Notes: generated from the sequence alone by a model not told the origin. A stretch of 32,844 bases of DNA from an uncultured Saprospiraceae bacterium (GCA_937928575.1 CALFWW010000134.1:1-32844); one strand, 5' to 3'; positions 8,881 to 18,004 are shown, counted from the stretch's first letter. Numbers and translations: made by a program.

Positions 8881-10920
8881 ATGAAGACTTATGCAAAGTT
8901 TTGGTTATTGATTTTTGTACTTGGAATTACTTTTACATCTTGCCAAAAAGATGATACAACTGCCGACTTAGACGATCAAATTACATCAGGAGAAGTAGAT
9001 GACTATTCAAATCACAAAAGAACTTGCGGACACGATCATCACATGGAAGCGCTAATGGCGAATCCAGAGTTTCGTGCGAAGCATGAAGCAAAACTAGAAA
9101 AGTTGACAAAGGAATTATACTACGTAGAAAGTAGAAGTGGATGCACGACTCCTAAAGTAATACCAGTAGCAATTCATTTTCAAAACATCAACAACGCGTC
9201 AATAGCTTGTTTGAGAACTTTGGCTCAACAGCAAGTGGATATTTTAAATGCAGATTTTGGAGGAACCAATAGCGATATCTCAACATGGAACAATACGGCT
9301 TCCAGTTATTATCCAGATGTTGAAAATGGAGAAGCTTGTTTAAGGTTTTGTATCGCGGATAAAAATCACCCATCAGGTTTTGGGTTGAATAATGGAGATC
9401 CTGCAGTGACATTAAATAAAACAACAGGTGATAATAATCCACAATGGAGTGGCTACTTGAATTTTTATGTTAGACCCAATACAGGATACTTAGGATATGC
9501 ACCGCTTGGTGGTTCTGGAAATGGAGATGGTGTTGTGATTGATGCTGCTGCATTTGGAACCGGAAACGGTTGTGGACAAGTAAGTGCAGATGCGCCCTAT
9601 AATCTAGGAAGAACGGTCACACATGAGTTGGGCCACTACTTATTGTTAGATCACATTTGGGGTAATGGATGTAATTCAGATGATGAGGTGGCAGATACAC
9701 CAGATCAAGCAAGTGATTATTCTGGTTGCCCAAATTTTAGCTCCACTTCTTGCGGATCAAGAGATCTACACATGAATTATATGGACTACACCAACGATGC
9801 ATGTATGTACATGTTTAGTGCAGGACAAATTGACCGTGTGGAAGCATATGTCAATTCAAGTTTGAGCAATCTAACAAACAATGCTGCCAACAAATGTAGT
9901 GATGCTGGAAGCAGTACAGGTACAGGTGGCGGCACTGGTGGTGGAGGTACGACGAATAGTTGCGAAATCACTGCCATTACAAGTAATGTAACGAATATCT
10001 CTGCTACCCAAGCGCGTATTAATTGGAACGCCATCCCAAATGCAGTCGCTCATAAATTGAGATATAGAAAATCAGGAACGACTGCATGGACAGAAATTTT
10101 GACCACTCAAAATACTTATTTGCTAACTGGTTTGTCTGCGGCATCCACCTACCAGTATCAATTGAGAACACAATGTCCTATCGGATGGACCCCTTATAAC
10201 AGTACAGCTACATTTATCACATTGACAGGTGGTACCACTAGTAGTTGCATAAAACCAACCACAAGTAGTGTGACAAATATTACCACCAATTCTGCAAAAG
10301 TAGGATGGAATGCAGTACCAAGTGCAATTCAATATAGAATTCGTTACCGAAGAGCAGGTACTACTTCTTGGACGGTAAAAAATTCACCAACCAATAGTAT
10401 CGTGTTGACAGGATTGCAGGCAGGTAAAAATTATCAGTATCAATTAAGAACAAAGTGTCCCGCAGGATGGACAGGCTTTACATCTAATGAGAACTTTACA
10501 ACTACCAATTCCGGAGGTGGAACCAATGGTTGCAATGGTGTGGATGTTCGCGTAAAAGTAAAGTTAGATTACTATGGATCTGAAACTACTTGGGAGGTCA
10601 TTAACGAGAATTACAACACAGTAGCAACGGGTGGTCCATATCAAGATAATCAAGAAGGAGCTGTTAAGACAAAGGACTTATGTTTGCCAGAAGGTTGTTA
10701 TACCCTTTATATTGATGATGCTTATGGTGACGGAATCTGCTGTGACTATGGAAATGGATTTTTAAAAATCATCAGTGCTGGTCAAGTGATTGGTGAGTCC
10801 GATGGTTACTTTGGATACTATGATGTCATTGACTTTTGTGTAGATGAAGAAGGTGCTCGAGTTACGGATCAACGAAAAGATACCAAAGCTGCCAAGCCGT
10901 TAAAAACGATGAGCGAATAA
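8881..10920 (+). CDS. Pappalysin-like (M43) metalloprotease lipoprotein with two Fn3 domains
   Basis: A signal ending in FTSC places the lipid Cys at residue 21. The zinc site is H248-E-L-G-H252-x5-H258 (THELGHYLLLDH), and the Met-turn is NYMDYTND (Met301). Together with the preceding PKVIPVAIHF segment this fits the M43 pappalysin family, secreted zinc endopeptidases of the metzincin clan. A Gly/Thr linker (about 343-358) leads to two fibronectin type III domains (about 361-448 and 456-542). These share the tail YQYQLRT-CP-GW almost exactly, so they arose by recent duplication. The final domain (about 550-655) is Cys-rich with DDAYGDGICCDYGNG, a recurrent C-terminal module in Bacteroidota secreted proteins. 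There is no T9SS sorting domain; the protein ends in a Lys-rich tail. Confidence 0.88.
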   Translation: MKTYAKFWLLIFVLGITFTSCQKDDTTADLDDQITSGEVDDYSNHKRTCGHDHHMEALMANPEFRAKHEAKLEKLTKELYYVESRSGCTTPKVIPVAIHFQNINNASIACLRTLAQQQVDILNADFGGTNSDISTWNNTASSYYPDVENGEACLRFCIADKNHPSGFGLNNGDPAVTLNKTTGDNNPQWSGYLNFYVRPNTGYLGYAPLGGSGNGDGVVIDAAAFGTGNGCGQVSADAPYNLGRTVTHELGHYLLLDHIWGNGCNSDDEVADTPDQASDYSGCPNFSSTSCGSRDLHMNYMDYTNDACMYMFSAGQIDRVEAYVNSSLSNLTNNAANKCSDAGSSTGTGGGTGGGGTTNSCEITAITSNVTNISATQARINWNAIPNAVAHKLRYRKSGTTAWTEILTTQNTYLLTGLSAASTYQYQLRTQCPIGWTPYNSTATFITLTGGTTSSCIKPTTSSVTNITTNSAKVGWNAVPSAIQYRIRYRRAGTTSWTVKNSPTNSIVLTGLQAGKNYQYQLRTKCPAGWTGFTSNENFTTTNSGGGTNGCNGVDVRVKVKLDYYGSETTWEVINENYNTVATGGPYQDNQEGAVKTKDLCLPEGCYTLYIDDAYGDGICCDYGNGFLKIISAGQVIGESDGYFGYYDVIDFCVDEEGARVTDQRKDTKAAKPLKTMSE

Positions 10921-10954
10921 TAATTATTTTAAGAGAGATAATCAGAGATTATTT

Positions 10955-10990
10955 AGGCAATGGGAATTAATTTTCTTGTTGCCTTTTTTT
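10955..10990 (+). terminator. Rho-independent terminator after the M43 protease gene
   Basis: AGGCAA (10955-10960) pairs with TTGCCT (10979-10984) and is followed by a run of T (10984-10990). The loop is long (18 nt) but can pair partly inside. Confidence 0.6.
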
Positions 10991-11100
10991 CTGGTGGGGA
11001 ATACGTGAGTGACTGAGTATGCGAAAACACAAATGAAACTCCTGATTCAACGGATTTTAAAAACAATACATCTACGTTTCTATCACGAACTCACGAGTTC

Positions 11101-11138
11101 CCCTTCCTTTTTAAAAAGGAAGGGCCTATCCCGATAGG
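11101..11138. repeat. Adjacent perfect palindromes
   Basis: CCCTTCCTTTTT (11101-11112) is directly followed by its exact reverse complement (11113-11124). Next comes CCTATC-CC-GATAGG (11125-11138). Back-to-back purine/pyrimidine palindromes of this type recur between genes in many Bacteroidota genomes. It could act as a bidirectional transcript-end structure. Confidence 0.55.
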
Positions 11139-11284
11139 GATTAGAGGATGGATAAAAATGAAAGTAGAGGGATACTACACAGTACTTACTCACCCCACCT
11201 CCCAAAAAACAAACTTTACCCCCCAAACATCCATTTTTATAATTCAATTTGCATAAATTACTACCTCTTAAAAATACACAGATT

Positions 11285-11674
11285 ATGAAACAAAAATTGG
11301 CGCATATTGCCATAGTCATTGATGATTACGACAAAGCCATTCAGTATTATACAGAGGTTTTAAAATTTACGCTAGTAGAAAATACACGATTAAGCGATGA
11401 GAAAAGATGGGTGTTGGTCGCTCCTACTGGTGGTGATAGTTGTAATTTATTATTAGCAAAAGCCAAAAATGAAGAACAAAAATCGAGGATTGGGAATCAA
11501 ACGGGTGGTCGAGTTTTTCTATTTCTTCATACAGATGATTTTAATCGAGATCATAAAAATTTACTAGAAAATAAGGTGAAAATAATTCGGGAGCCTGTTG
11601 TTGAGGAATGGGGAAAGGTTTTGGTTTTTGAAGATTTGTATGGAAATTTATGGGATTTGATTGAACCTGCTTAG
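11285..11674 (+). CDS. VOC (glyoxalase/bleomycin-resistance fold) family protein
   Basis: I choose the ATG at 11285 (129 residues): the product then begins MKQKLAHIAIVIDDYDKAIQYYTEVLKF, the canonical first beta-alpha-beta unit. An upstream TTG at 11249 would add a non-conserved stretch. The second half contains GGRVFLFLHTDDF and ends VFEDLYGNLWDLIEP, the usual last strand of the fold. The His7 and Glu127 positions are typical metal ligands. The fold covers glyoxalases, dioxygenases and antibiotic-binding proteins, and the substrate cannot be assigned. The protein is cytoplasmic. It stands alone, with 85 bp to the next gene. Confidence 0.85.
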   Translation: MKQKLAHIAIVIDDYDKAIQYYTEVLKFTLVENTRLSDEKRWVLVAPTGGDSCNLLLAKAKNEEQKSRIGNQTGGRVFLFLHTDDFNRDHKNLLENKVKIIREPVVEEWGKVLVFEDLYGNLWDLIEPA

Positions 11675-11759
11675 TTCTGTACTTTCTCAGAATAATTGAG
11701 ATAAATTAAATGAGTAATTGAATTTCAAAATCTAAATAATGTTTTTCAACTGAAATAAA

Positions 11760-12248
11760 ATGAAGCGCCCAATCGCAATCGTATTTGCTAGAATTATCGT
11801 CATGATACCTACCTTGATTATCATCTTGATTGGTTATCTCTCGGTAAATTCACTCTATCAAGGATTAAATCACGAGAGAGCGCATTTGCGAATTCAAAAT
11901 AGTTTTTATTTATCGATCCATGAATTTTTTGGGTGGGAACATTCTGATGAAAACACATTAAAAGCAATGATTGTTGCAATCATCGTAATCGGTATCCTTG
12001 CTATTTACATAACACTATATTGGCAATCTGGAAAACGAGGCAACTTTCTCAAAGTATTGACATGGACTGCAGCAACTTTTGTGGTCTCTTTTTTAATGAC
12101 TTTTTGGTTTCACCACCTTGGATTTTATTTCATCTTTGCATCAACTATTATGCTTGGATTGTTTCTCTTGCCATCGAGTAGAAACTACTATCAAAATATA
12201 ACAAATGACTTCGACGAAAATGAAGATATTCTAGATACAAACATCTAA
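11760..12248 (+). CDS. Small integral membrane protein, function unknown
   Basis: The 162-residue product has about four hydrophobic helices (roughly 6-28, 69-88, 97-115 and 119-138). A polar loop of about 40 residues between the first two contains HERAHLRIQNSFY, and the acidic C-terminal tail is NDFDENEDILD. I do not recognise the family. The ATG at 11760 follows an A-rich leader, normal for this phylum. It lies 144 bp before the DUF5686 gene on the same strand. Confidence 0.7.
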   Translation: MKRPIAIVFARIIVMIPTLIIILIGYLSVNSLYQGLNHERAHLRIQNSFYLSIHEFFGWEHSDENTLKAMIVAIIVIGILAIYITLYWQSGKRGNFLKVLTWTAATFVVSFLMTFWFHHLGFYFIFASTIMLGLFLLPSSRNYYQNITNDFDENEDILDTNI

Positions 12249-12392
12249 AATTGGCTTTTTCCTTTTCTATTCCATTTTCCTATTCAACTTTAAGATTAAT
12301 CCTTTCTTAAATCTTGTGGTTCTATTATAGAAACTGCGAAAATTTTAGACCTTTGTAATGCTAAATTGTTAGCAAAAACCGTTTTTGATATT

Positions 12393-14903
12393 ATGAAGCA
12401 TCTTAATAAAGTCACCTTTCTGATTTTTTCATTTATTCTCTTTTTATCTCCAATTGTCTGGGGGCAAAAAACTGTGATAACTGGAACCATTTTCGACAAC
12501 GTAACCAAAGAAGATTTACCTTTTGTTAATCTATATTTTACGGACGATCCATCCGTGGGTACTACTTCCGATGTGGATGGCAAGTTCAGGTTGGAAACTT
12601 TCGAATTAGAATTGGAATCGATTACAATCAGTTATTTAGGGTATCGGGAAAAAGTGGTATCCATTCTTCCAGGTCAAAAGCAATCATACAATATTTCGCT
12701 TGAAGTAGAGGGTGAAATGTTGGATGAAGTAATTGTGAAAGATAAAAGAAAGGTTAAAAAGGATACGGCTGCGATTCGTATCTACAGAAATGTTGTCAAA
12801 AACAGAGAGAAAAATCGTTTGTCAGGATTAGATACCTATGCATATGAAGAGTATGTAAAATCGGAATTTGATCTTTTTAATTTGGGAGATAATTTTGAGA
12901 AAACAAAACTATTACAACCTTTCAAACATTATATTACCAAAACAGATACAACGGAAGCTGGTGAAAAATATCTTCCCTTTTTGATCAAGGAAACCATCAC
13001 CGATCATTTCTATCGTAACGATCCAAAAGCAAAAAAGGAAATCATCAAAGCAGATAGAATTTCTGTAGTGATTGACAATCAAGTGACGGACTTAGTCAAT
13101 TATGTGATTGATCCGATAGATATTTATGACAATACTTTTAGGATTCATGATCGGGCTTTTATCAGTCCTTTTGCGAAAGGAGCACTCTTCAACTATCAAT
13201 ATTTTTTGGCAGATAGTGTGGTCATTAATGATTCCAAAAATTACAAATTAGAATTTACAGGAAAAAGAAAACAAGATTTAGCCTTTTCAGGATATGCTTG
13301 GATTCAAGATGGAAGTTTTGCGATTACAGATATTGAATTGTATATCCTTCCTCAAGTTGATTTGAATTTTGTCAATAATTTTGGCCTACGTCAACGTTTT
13401 GAAAATATTGATGGAAATTGGTTTAAGGTCGATGAAGAGATATTTACTAACATTAATCTTACAAAAAAGAAAAAGCATCAAAGTTTTCTGGTCAAAAAGA
13501 ATATTAGTCGAAAAAACATAAGTCTTAATAAGCCCATTGATAAAGAAAAATTCAAAGGAGAAAAAGAGGTCTTTGAAAAAAAGGCAAGGAAGAAAGATGC
13601 CGCTTATTGGGCGGAAAATCGGCACAAAGCGTTGACTGAAAATGAGGTCGAAGTCATCAATGCAATCGATTCTATCAAAAACACCAAAGCATACCGCAAT
13701 CTGAGTTGGACAACCGTAGCTTTAACAACAGCATTCTTACGTACAGGTCCAATTGAATGGGGACGCTTTTATCAATTCTATAGTTGGAATGAAATCGAAG
13801 GCCAACGTTTTAAACTTGGAGCTCGAACTAACTTGAAGCTAAGTGAAAAATGGCGGATGGATGGATACCTCGCTTATGGAACAAAGGACAAACGCTACAA
13901 ATACGGTTTCGGATTTCTAGCACACATCCCACGTAAAAAGAATAAGTGGAATTTACTCACTGGAACTTATAAAAATGACATCATCCAATTAGATCAACGA
14001 GATCTTTTACTGACACACGATAATTTAATTCTCGCTCTTTTAAGGACAGAACCACTATCTAAATTGTTGAACGTCGAACAAGCTAATTTGTATTTGGATC
14101 ATGAAATTGCAAAAGATTTAGTCGCTACTTTTGGTGTCAGCCGACAACGATTCACTGCCGTTTCTGAGGAATTAAAATTCAAGACCGATCAACTTATCAA
14201 TGGAGAACCTACGGAAGTTGCTGTTGATGATATTGTCACTTCAGAAGTAAATATCAAATTGATGTGGGCACGTAAATCGCCATTTTATCAAGGTCGCTAT
14301 ACGTACTACCCCTTGGGTTTTCATAAGCCAGTTTTTTATTTTGATTATCGAGGTGGTTTCAAAAATGTGTTAGGTGGTCAGTATAATTTTCATCGAATTG
14401 AAGGTCAGATGAGACATCGCTTTGATCACTTGTTAGGAACGACTTTTTATCATCTTCGCGGTTCTAAAATGTTTGGTGCTGCACCCTATCCTATCATGAA
14501 AATGCATCGTGGTAATGAAAGTTTTATCGGTCGTTATTGGGGTTTTGAACTGATGAATGAATTTGAATACATAAGTGATACCTACGCATCTATATTGTTT
14601 CGTCATAATTTCAATGGTTTGATTTTAAATAGAATTCCGTTGATAAAAAAATTGAAATGGCGTTCATTGGTTCATTTTAAAGCGATTGCGGGGACCGCTC
14701 AACAAAAGAATCTGGATATTATTAAACTGCCTTTTCAGTTATCACCCTTGGATGGATATTATCTGGAAGCAGGTGTTGGGATTTCCAATATTTTTAAAGC
14801 TTACCGGGTGTCTTTTGTTTGGAGATTGCATCCAACGACTAATGAGTTGATTGAAACAACCAAATTATTTGGTGTGAAGATTTCATTTCATCCTTCTTTG
14901 TAG
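12393..14903 (+). CDS. DUF5686 / carboxypeptidase-like regulatory domain outer-membrane protein
   Basis: I choose the ATG at 12393 (836 residues) because it puts a clear signal peptide at the N-terminus (FLIFSFILFLSPIVWGQ); a TTG at 12366 is less likely. Residues about 20-105 form a CarboxypepD_reg-like beta-sandwich (TGTIFDNVTKEDLPFVNLYF, SDVDGKFRLET, ITISYLGYREK). The DUF5686 body follows, with LDEVIVKDKR, RIYRNVVKNREKN and LDTYAYEEYVKSEFD, then a long C-terminal part rich in amphipathic strands ending IKISFHPSL. This layout is common in Bacteroidota and is taken to be a TonB-receptor-like or independent outer-membrane barrel. Its cargo is unknown. The barrel assignment is inferred from family knowledge. 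Confidence 0.85.
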   Translation: MKHLNKVTFLIFSFILFLSPIVWGQKTVITGTIFDNVTKEDLPFVNLYFTDDPSVGTTSDVDGKFRLETFELELESITISYLGYREKVVSILPGQKQSYNISLEVEGEMLDEVIVKDKRKVKKDTAAIRIYRNVVKNREKNRLSGLDTYAYEEYVKSEFDLFNLGDNFEKTKLLQPFKHYITKTDTTEAGEKYLPFLIKETITDHFYRNDPKAKKEIIKADRISVVIDNQVTDLVNYVIDPIDIYDNTFRIHDRAFISPFAKGALFNYQYFLADSVVINDSKNYKLEFTGKRKQDLAFSGYAWIQDGSFAITDIELYILPQVDLNFVNNFGLRQRFENIDGNWFKVDEEIFTNINLTKKKKHQSFLVKKNISRKNISLNKPIDKEKFKGEKEVFEKKARKKDAAYWAENRHKALTENEVEVINAIDSIKNTKAYRNLSWTTVALTTAFLRTGPIEWGRFYQFYSWNEIEGQRFKLGARTNLKLSEKWRMDGYLAYGTKDKRYKYGFGFLAHIPRKKNKWNLLTGTYKNDIIQLDQRDLLLTHDNLILALLRTEPLSKLLNVEQANLYLDHEIAKDLVATFGVSRQRFTAVSEELKFKTDQLINGEPTEVAVDDIVTSEVNIKLMWARKSPFYQGRYTYYPLGFHKPVFYFDYRGGFKNVLGGQYNFHRIEGQMRHRFDHLLGTTFYHLRGSKMFGAAPYPIMKMHRGNESFIGRYWGFELMNEFEYISDTYASILFRHNFNGLILNRIPLIKKLKWRSLVHFKAIAGTAQQKNLDIIKLPFQLSPLDGYYLEAGVGISNIFKAYRVSFVWRLHPTTNELIETTKLFGVKISFHPSL

Positions 14904-15463
14904 TATTTCGAAGTTATATCCTTAAAAGGAATATTCAAAAATTGGTCGAATCCTCTAGAAGATTGGTGGAGTCCTTCTAAGGATTTTTTTCATCGAAGTT
15001 ACATCATTAAAAGGGCTATCAAATCCCAATTGTAGAAACGTTCCTTTTAATCGCTGTTTTTGTACAAGTAGTTTCAGGGATTAAATTATTTATTTCGACT
15101 CGTCGCCACAAGAATAAATTCTATGAAAAATTACAAATTTGGTCTGGTTTATATTTAGCTTTATTTCTCAGTATCCATGTAAGTGCGGTGTTGGTAGCGA
15201 GGTGTGTATTGAATCTTGACACCAATTTTTATTTTGGAATTTTTGGCTTAAATACATTTCCATTTAATCTGATGTTTGTCCCCTATATGGACTGGCGATT
15301 ATTTCATTTTTTGGTCACACTATTTGGAGCGACACCAAAACAACAAGCCAACTTCATTTTAATCAAAGGAGTTGTACTCACTGTGATCATTATGTATGGT
15401 TTGACCAACGGTTTTACGGGAGTTGATATACCGGAGGAATATAATGTCATCATTGGAAAATAA
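14904..15463 (+). pseudogene. Decayed gene for a multi-helix membrane protein (lost start, frameshifts)
   Basis: Three reading frames join into one plausible protein. Frame one (from 14907 to the TAG at 15033) reads NPLEDWWSPSKDFFHRSYII and then KRAIKSQ, with no ATG, GTG or TTG start. At about 15029 a one-base deletion would shift it to the second frame, IVETFLLIAVFVQVVSG and so on. At about 15286 another missing base separates VPY from YGLAIISFFGHTIWSDTK in the third frame. One extra A in the AAAA run at 15337-15340 returns to KQQANFILIKGVV and the end VDIPEEYNVIIGK. The 91-codon ORF beginning with GTG at 15188 would start inside a transmembrane helix, so it is not a good gene. About four helices are seen. 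Assembly indels are the main alternative explanation. Confidence 0.55.
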
Positions 15464-15582
15464 ATTTTGAGTAATATCTTTTAGGATTTATAATTAATCT
15501 TTTCGCCATCCGAAAAAAGTGCACCATCCACACGAATAAATTTCCTATCTTTCCCAAAAATCCAAAAATCCAAAACATCAAA

Positions 15583-16077
15583 ATGAGATTCTTGCTACCG
15601 GTTCTATTTGTCACTTTACTTGCCTGTTCTTCTTCAGAAAATAATGGTAAATCGGTTTCTCAGAAAGGATCCAATCTTAGAACCAATCCAGCATATGAAA
15701 ATGTTAAATCCCTGGCAAATGCAGTACGGTCAGGTGTACTCGACTCTTGCATTATTAGCAGTACAATTGGTTTTGATGAAATGGTGAAATTGACCCCGAA
15801 GATGAATCAAATAATCAAACATGCAGACTATACAACCAAAACATGTAAATTTGTAAATACTAATTTAGGAGATATTGCACAATGGAGTTTGGTGGAAGCT
15901 TTTAAATCAAAAGATCGTCTTCTTAACATCTTTAGATACAAACTAATCTCTAAAAAATTCGACTTCCCAATTGAATTGCGGATTACGCTGACGGATCAGA
16001 ATAAATTGACAGAATATCGTTTCTATAAATGGGAAGAGACTTATTCTGAAGATCTAATAAAAATGAATTGGAATTAA
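15583..16077 (+). CDS. Small lipoprotein of unknown function, first gene of the sulfatase operon
   Basis: The 164-residue product starts MRFLLPVLFVTLLACSSSE, a clear lipoprotein signal with the lipid Cys at residue 15. After a polar linker the mature part contains two further Cys (in VLDSCIISSTIGF and TKTCKF) and a beta-rich C-terminus ending with an aromatic cluster (YRFYKWEETY). I recognise no domain. The fold could be a small binding domain of the NTF2 or cystatin type, but I cannot show this. It lies only 19 nt before the sulfatase gene and is probably co-transcribed with it. Confidence 0.7.
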   Translation: MRFLLPVLFVTLLACSSSENNGKSVSQKGSNLRTNPAYENVKSLANAVRSGVLDSCIISSTIGFDEMVKLTPKMNQIIKHADYTTKTCKFVNTNLGDIAQWSLVEAFKSKDRLLNIFRYKLISKKFDFPIELRITLTDQNKLTEYRFYKWEETYSEDLIKMNWN

Positions 16078-16096
16078 AGCACATAAAATATTTACA

Positions 16097-17425
16097 ATGA
16101 AACACGTATTTGTAATTATATTGTTGATTTATGCCGGCTGCTTTGTATCTAGCTGTGATTCTGATAATGACCCGCTAGTTGAAGAATGTATTGGTAGTCC
16201 AACTGAGACAGAATCTACCACGCCAAATATTTTATTTATCATTATGGATGATATAGGGGTTGATGCATTTCCAGGTTACGACATTGGGGCCATAAAACCC
16301 AATACGCCTAATATTGACCAATTGGTCTCTGCAGGAATTACCTTTGATAATGTCTGGGTCAATCCTGTTTGTTCTCCTACCCGAGCGACCATCATCACTG
16401 GTAAATATGGTTTTCATACCAATGTTTTGAATCCACAAGATTTAGGGACTTTGGCAACGGATGAGACTTCCATCTTTCAATATATGGATCAAAATTTAGG
16501 AAATAACTATGACCACACGCTTATTGGAAAATGGCATTTAGGTGGTGACCCTCGTGATTTCGATATGGATTATTATGCAGGTAGTTTGACTGGTGGAGTG
16601 CCAGATTATTCCTCTTGGAATTTTACAGTAAATGGAAGCACCAACAATTCTACTGAGTACGCAACTTCTAAATATACGCAAGAAGCGATTGATTGGATTA
16701 ATTCTCGAGAAACGAATCAGTCTTGGTTTTGTTGGTTAGCGTATAACGCAGCGCACACGCCTTTTCATTTACCACCTGCAGAAATGCACAATCAAGGAAA
16801 TTTACCAACGGATGAAGTAAGTATTGACGCCAACCCACTCCCTTATTATATGGCGATGATTGAGTCCATAGATTATCAAATTGGGGAAATAAAAAATGCA
16901 ATGTCAGTGGAGGATTTTGAAAATACCGTTATTATATTGTTGGGAGACAATGGCACTCCAGGTCAAGTTGCACAATCACCTTACACTTCCAATCGGTCGA
17001 AAGGATCTATGTTTCAAGGTGGTGTCCATGTGCCCATGATTATTGCTGGGAAAGATGTGACACGTCAAAATGTTCGGGAAGCGGCACTGATTAATTCAAC
17101 TGATCTATTCACTACTTTCTTAAATATTGCAGGTGCCGAAATCGACGAAATACACAATAGTAAATCTTTTGCACATTTATTGAATTCCAGTTCAACTGAT
17201 ACTCGTGAATATGTCTATGCCGAGGTATCAATGGATAATATGTCAGGATATACCATCAGAAATGAGCAGTACAAATTGATCGTGAATGATAATTCCAATA
17301 ATCGATTCTATGATCTATTGGCCGATCCTTATGAATCTACTAATTTATTGATGGGTGGCTTGACGGCAGAACAGCAAGCTGCCAGACAAGCTTTAATTGC
17401 TGAAGCAGCTGAAATTCGACAGTAA
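16097..17425 (+). CDS. Type I sulfatase, predicted lipoprotein
   Basis: This enzyme family hydrolyses sulfate esters, often on marine polysaccharides. The lipobox is VSSC (Cys20), so it is probably anchored at the cell surface or periplasmic face. The metal site is seen at D51-D52 in FIIMDDIG. The sulfatase signature CSPTR is at 92-96, where Cys92 would be converted to formylglycine. Further residues are G144-K145-W146-H147, His220 in AAHTPFH, D284-N285 in LLGDNG, and Lys302 in RSKGSMFQGGVHVP. At 442 residues it is compact but complete, ending with the usual YDLLADPYESTNL segment. The maturase (formylglycine-generating enzyme or anSME) is not in the window. The next gene starts 10 nt downstream. 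Confidence 0.93.
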   Translation: MKHVFVIILLIYAGCFVSSCDSDNDPLVEECIGSPTETESTTPNILFIIMDDIGVDAFPGYDIGAIKPNTPNIDQLVSAGITFDNVWVNPVCSPTRATIITGKYGFHTNVLNPQDLGTLATDETSIFQYMDQNLGNNYDHTLIGKWHLGGDPRDFDMDYYAGSLTGGVPDYSSWNFTVNGSTNNSTEYATSKYTQEAIDWINSRETNQSWFCWLAYNAAHTPFHLPPAEMHNQGNLPTDEVSIDANPLPYYMAMIESIDYQIGEIKNAMSVEDFENTVIILLGDNGTPGQVAQSPYTSNRSKGSMFQGGVHVPMIIAGKDVTRQNVREAALINSTDLFTTFLNIAGAEIDEIHNSKSFAHLLNSSSTDTREYVYAEVSMDNMSGYTIRNEQYKLIVNDNSNNRFYDLLADPYESTNLLMGGLTAEQQAARQALIAEAAEIRQ

Positions 17426-17435
17426 AATGTAAACA

Positions 17436-17990
17436 ATGAACACCAACTTGAAAACACAACTTACGAATGGTATAGAATTCGGTTTTCGATTTTATGCGTT
17501 TACGCTTTTTTGTGTTTATGGTGTTGGAAAAGTGGTTCAGTTTGGTGGAGGTGAAAAATTTCCAACCGAAATGCTCAATCAAGATATGACTGGGCAGCAA
17601 GTTATGTGGCTGTTTTTTGGTTACAGTTTGAGCTATCCCCTCTTCATTGGAGCAAGTCAAGTAGTTGGTGGGATCTTATTGCTGTTTGAGCGAACGAAAT
17701 TGTTAGGCGTACTAATACTACTACCCATTATCACCAACATTATAATATTAGATCTTATTTATCACGTAAATGTTGGTGCTTTATTGTATGCAGCTAGTTT
17801 ACTATTTTCTTTATGCTTCGTTATGTATTGGGAAAGAAAAAAAGTAGTGGAAGTGCTCTTGGTAATAATAAGACAGACGAAAAAATGGACGATTCAAGAA
17901 AAAGCAATTCAATTTGTAATTGGTGTGTTATTTTCGATTATTTTGTTTTTCGCGGTTAGAATTTTTTCGAATCTACCTACCCTTAATTAA
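17436..17990 (+). CDS. DoxX-like membrane protein
   Basis: The 184-residue protein has about five hydrophobic helices. The first conserved part (GIEFGFRFYAFTLFCVYGVGK) and the following helix pairs resemble the DoxX-like family of four-helix membrane proteins. A short loop, FPTEMLNQDMTGQQ, sits between helices one and two, and a last helix (FVIGVLFSIILFFAVRIF) is appended after a Lys-rich loop. DoxX-type proteins are linked to quinone-coupled sulfur or thiol redox chemistry in some species, but most members are uncharacterised. It sits 10 nt after the sulfatase gene and 14 nt before the exporter gene. The family call is moderate. Confidence 0.6.
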   Translation: MNTNLKTQLTNGIEFGFRFYAFTLFCVYGVGKVVQFGGGEKFPTEMLNQDMTGQQVMWLFFGYSLSYPLFIGASQVVGGILLLFERTKLLGVLILLPIITNIIILDLIYHVNVGALLYAASLLFSLCFVMYWERKKVVEVLLVIIRQTKKWTIQEKAIQFVIGVLFSIILFFAVRIFSNLPTLN

Positions 17991-18004
17991 ATAAAAAACA
18001 TATT

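Larger units (their letters stand above)
10921..11284. other. Intergenic region, 364 bp
   Basis: It carries the terminator at 10955-10990 and the double palindrome at 11101-11138. A small ATAATC/GATTAT hairpin lies at about 10938-10952. The pyrimidine-rich tract at about 11185-11225 does not code for anything I can support. Confidence 0.4.

Noticed and set aside
9786..10332. Several minus-strand ORFs opposite the M43 protease gene
   Set aside because: They mirror low-complexity Gly/Thr and Fn3 codons of a well-supported gene.
11249..11284. TTG start for the VOC protein
   Set aside because: The fold begins at the ATG at 11285; the extra twelve residues are not family-like.
11083..11319. Minus-strand ORF across the palindromes and the start of the VOC gene
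   Set aside because: It covers repeats and overlaps a real gene start. The composition is not protein-like.
12366..12392. TTG start for the DUF5686 protein
   Set aside because: The ATG at 12393 lies just before the signal peptide and is the better start.
14965..14990. Terminator-like TCCT/AGGA hairpin with T run after the DUF5686 gene
   Set aside because: The stem is only four to five bp, and the T run is explained by Phe codons of the broken gene.
15188..15463. Stand-alone 91-codon gene starting at GTG
   Set aside because: The start falls inside a hydrophobic helix, and coding-like sequence continues upstream in the same frame to 15011 without a start. It is better read as part of a broken gene.
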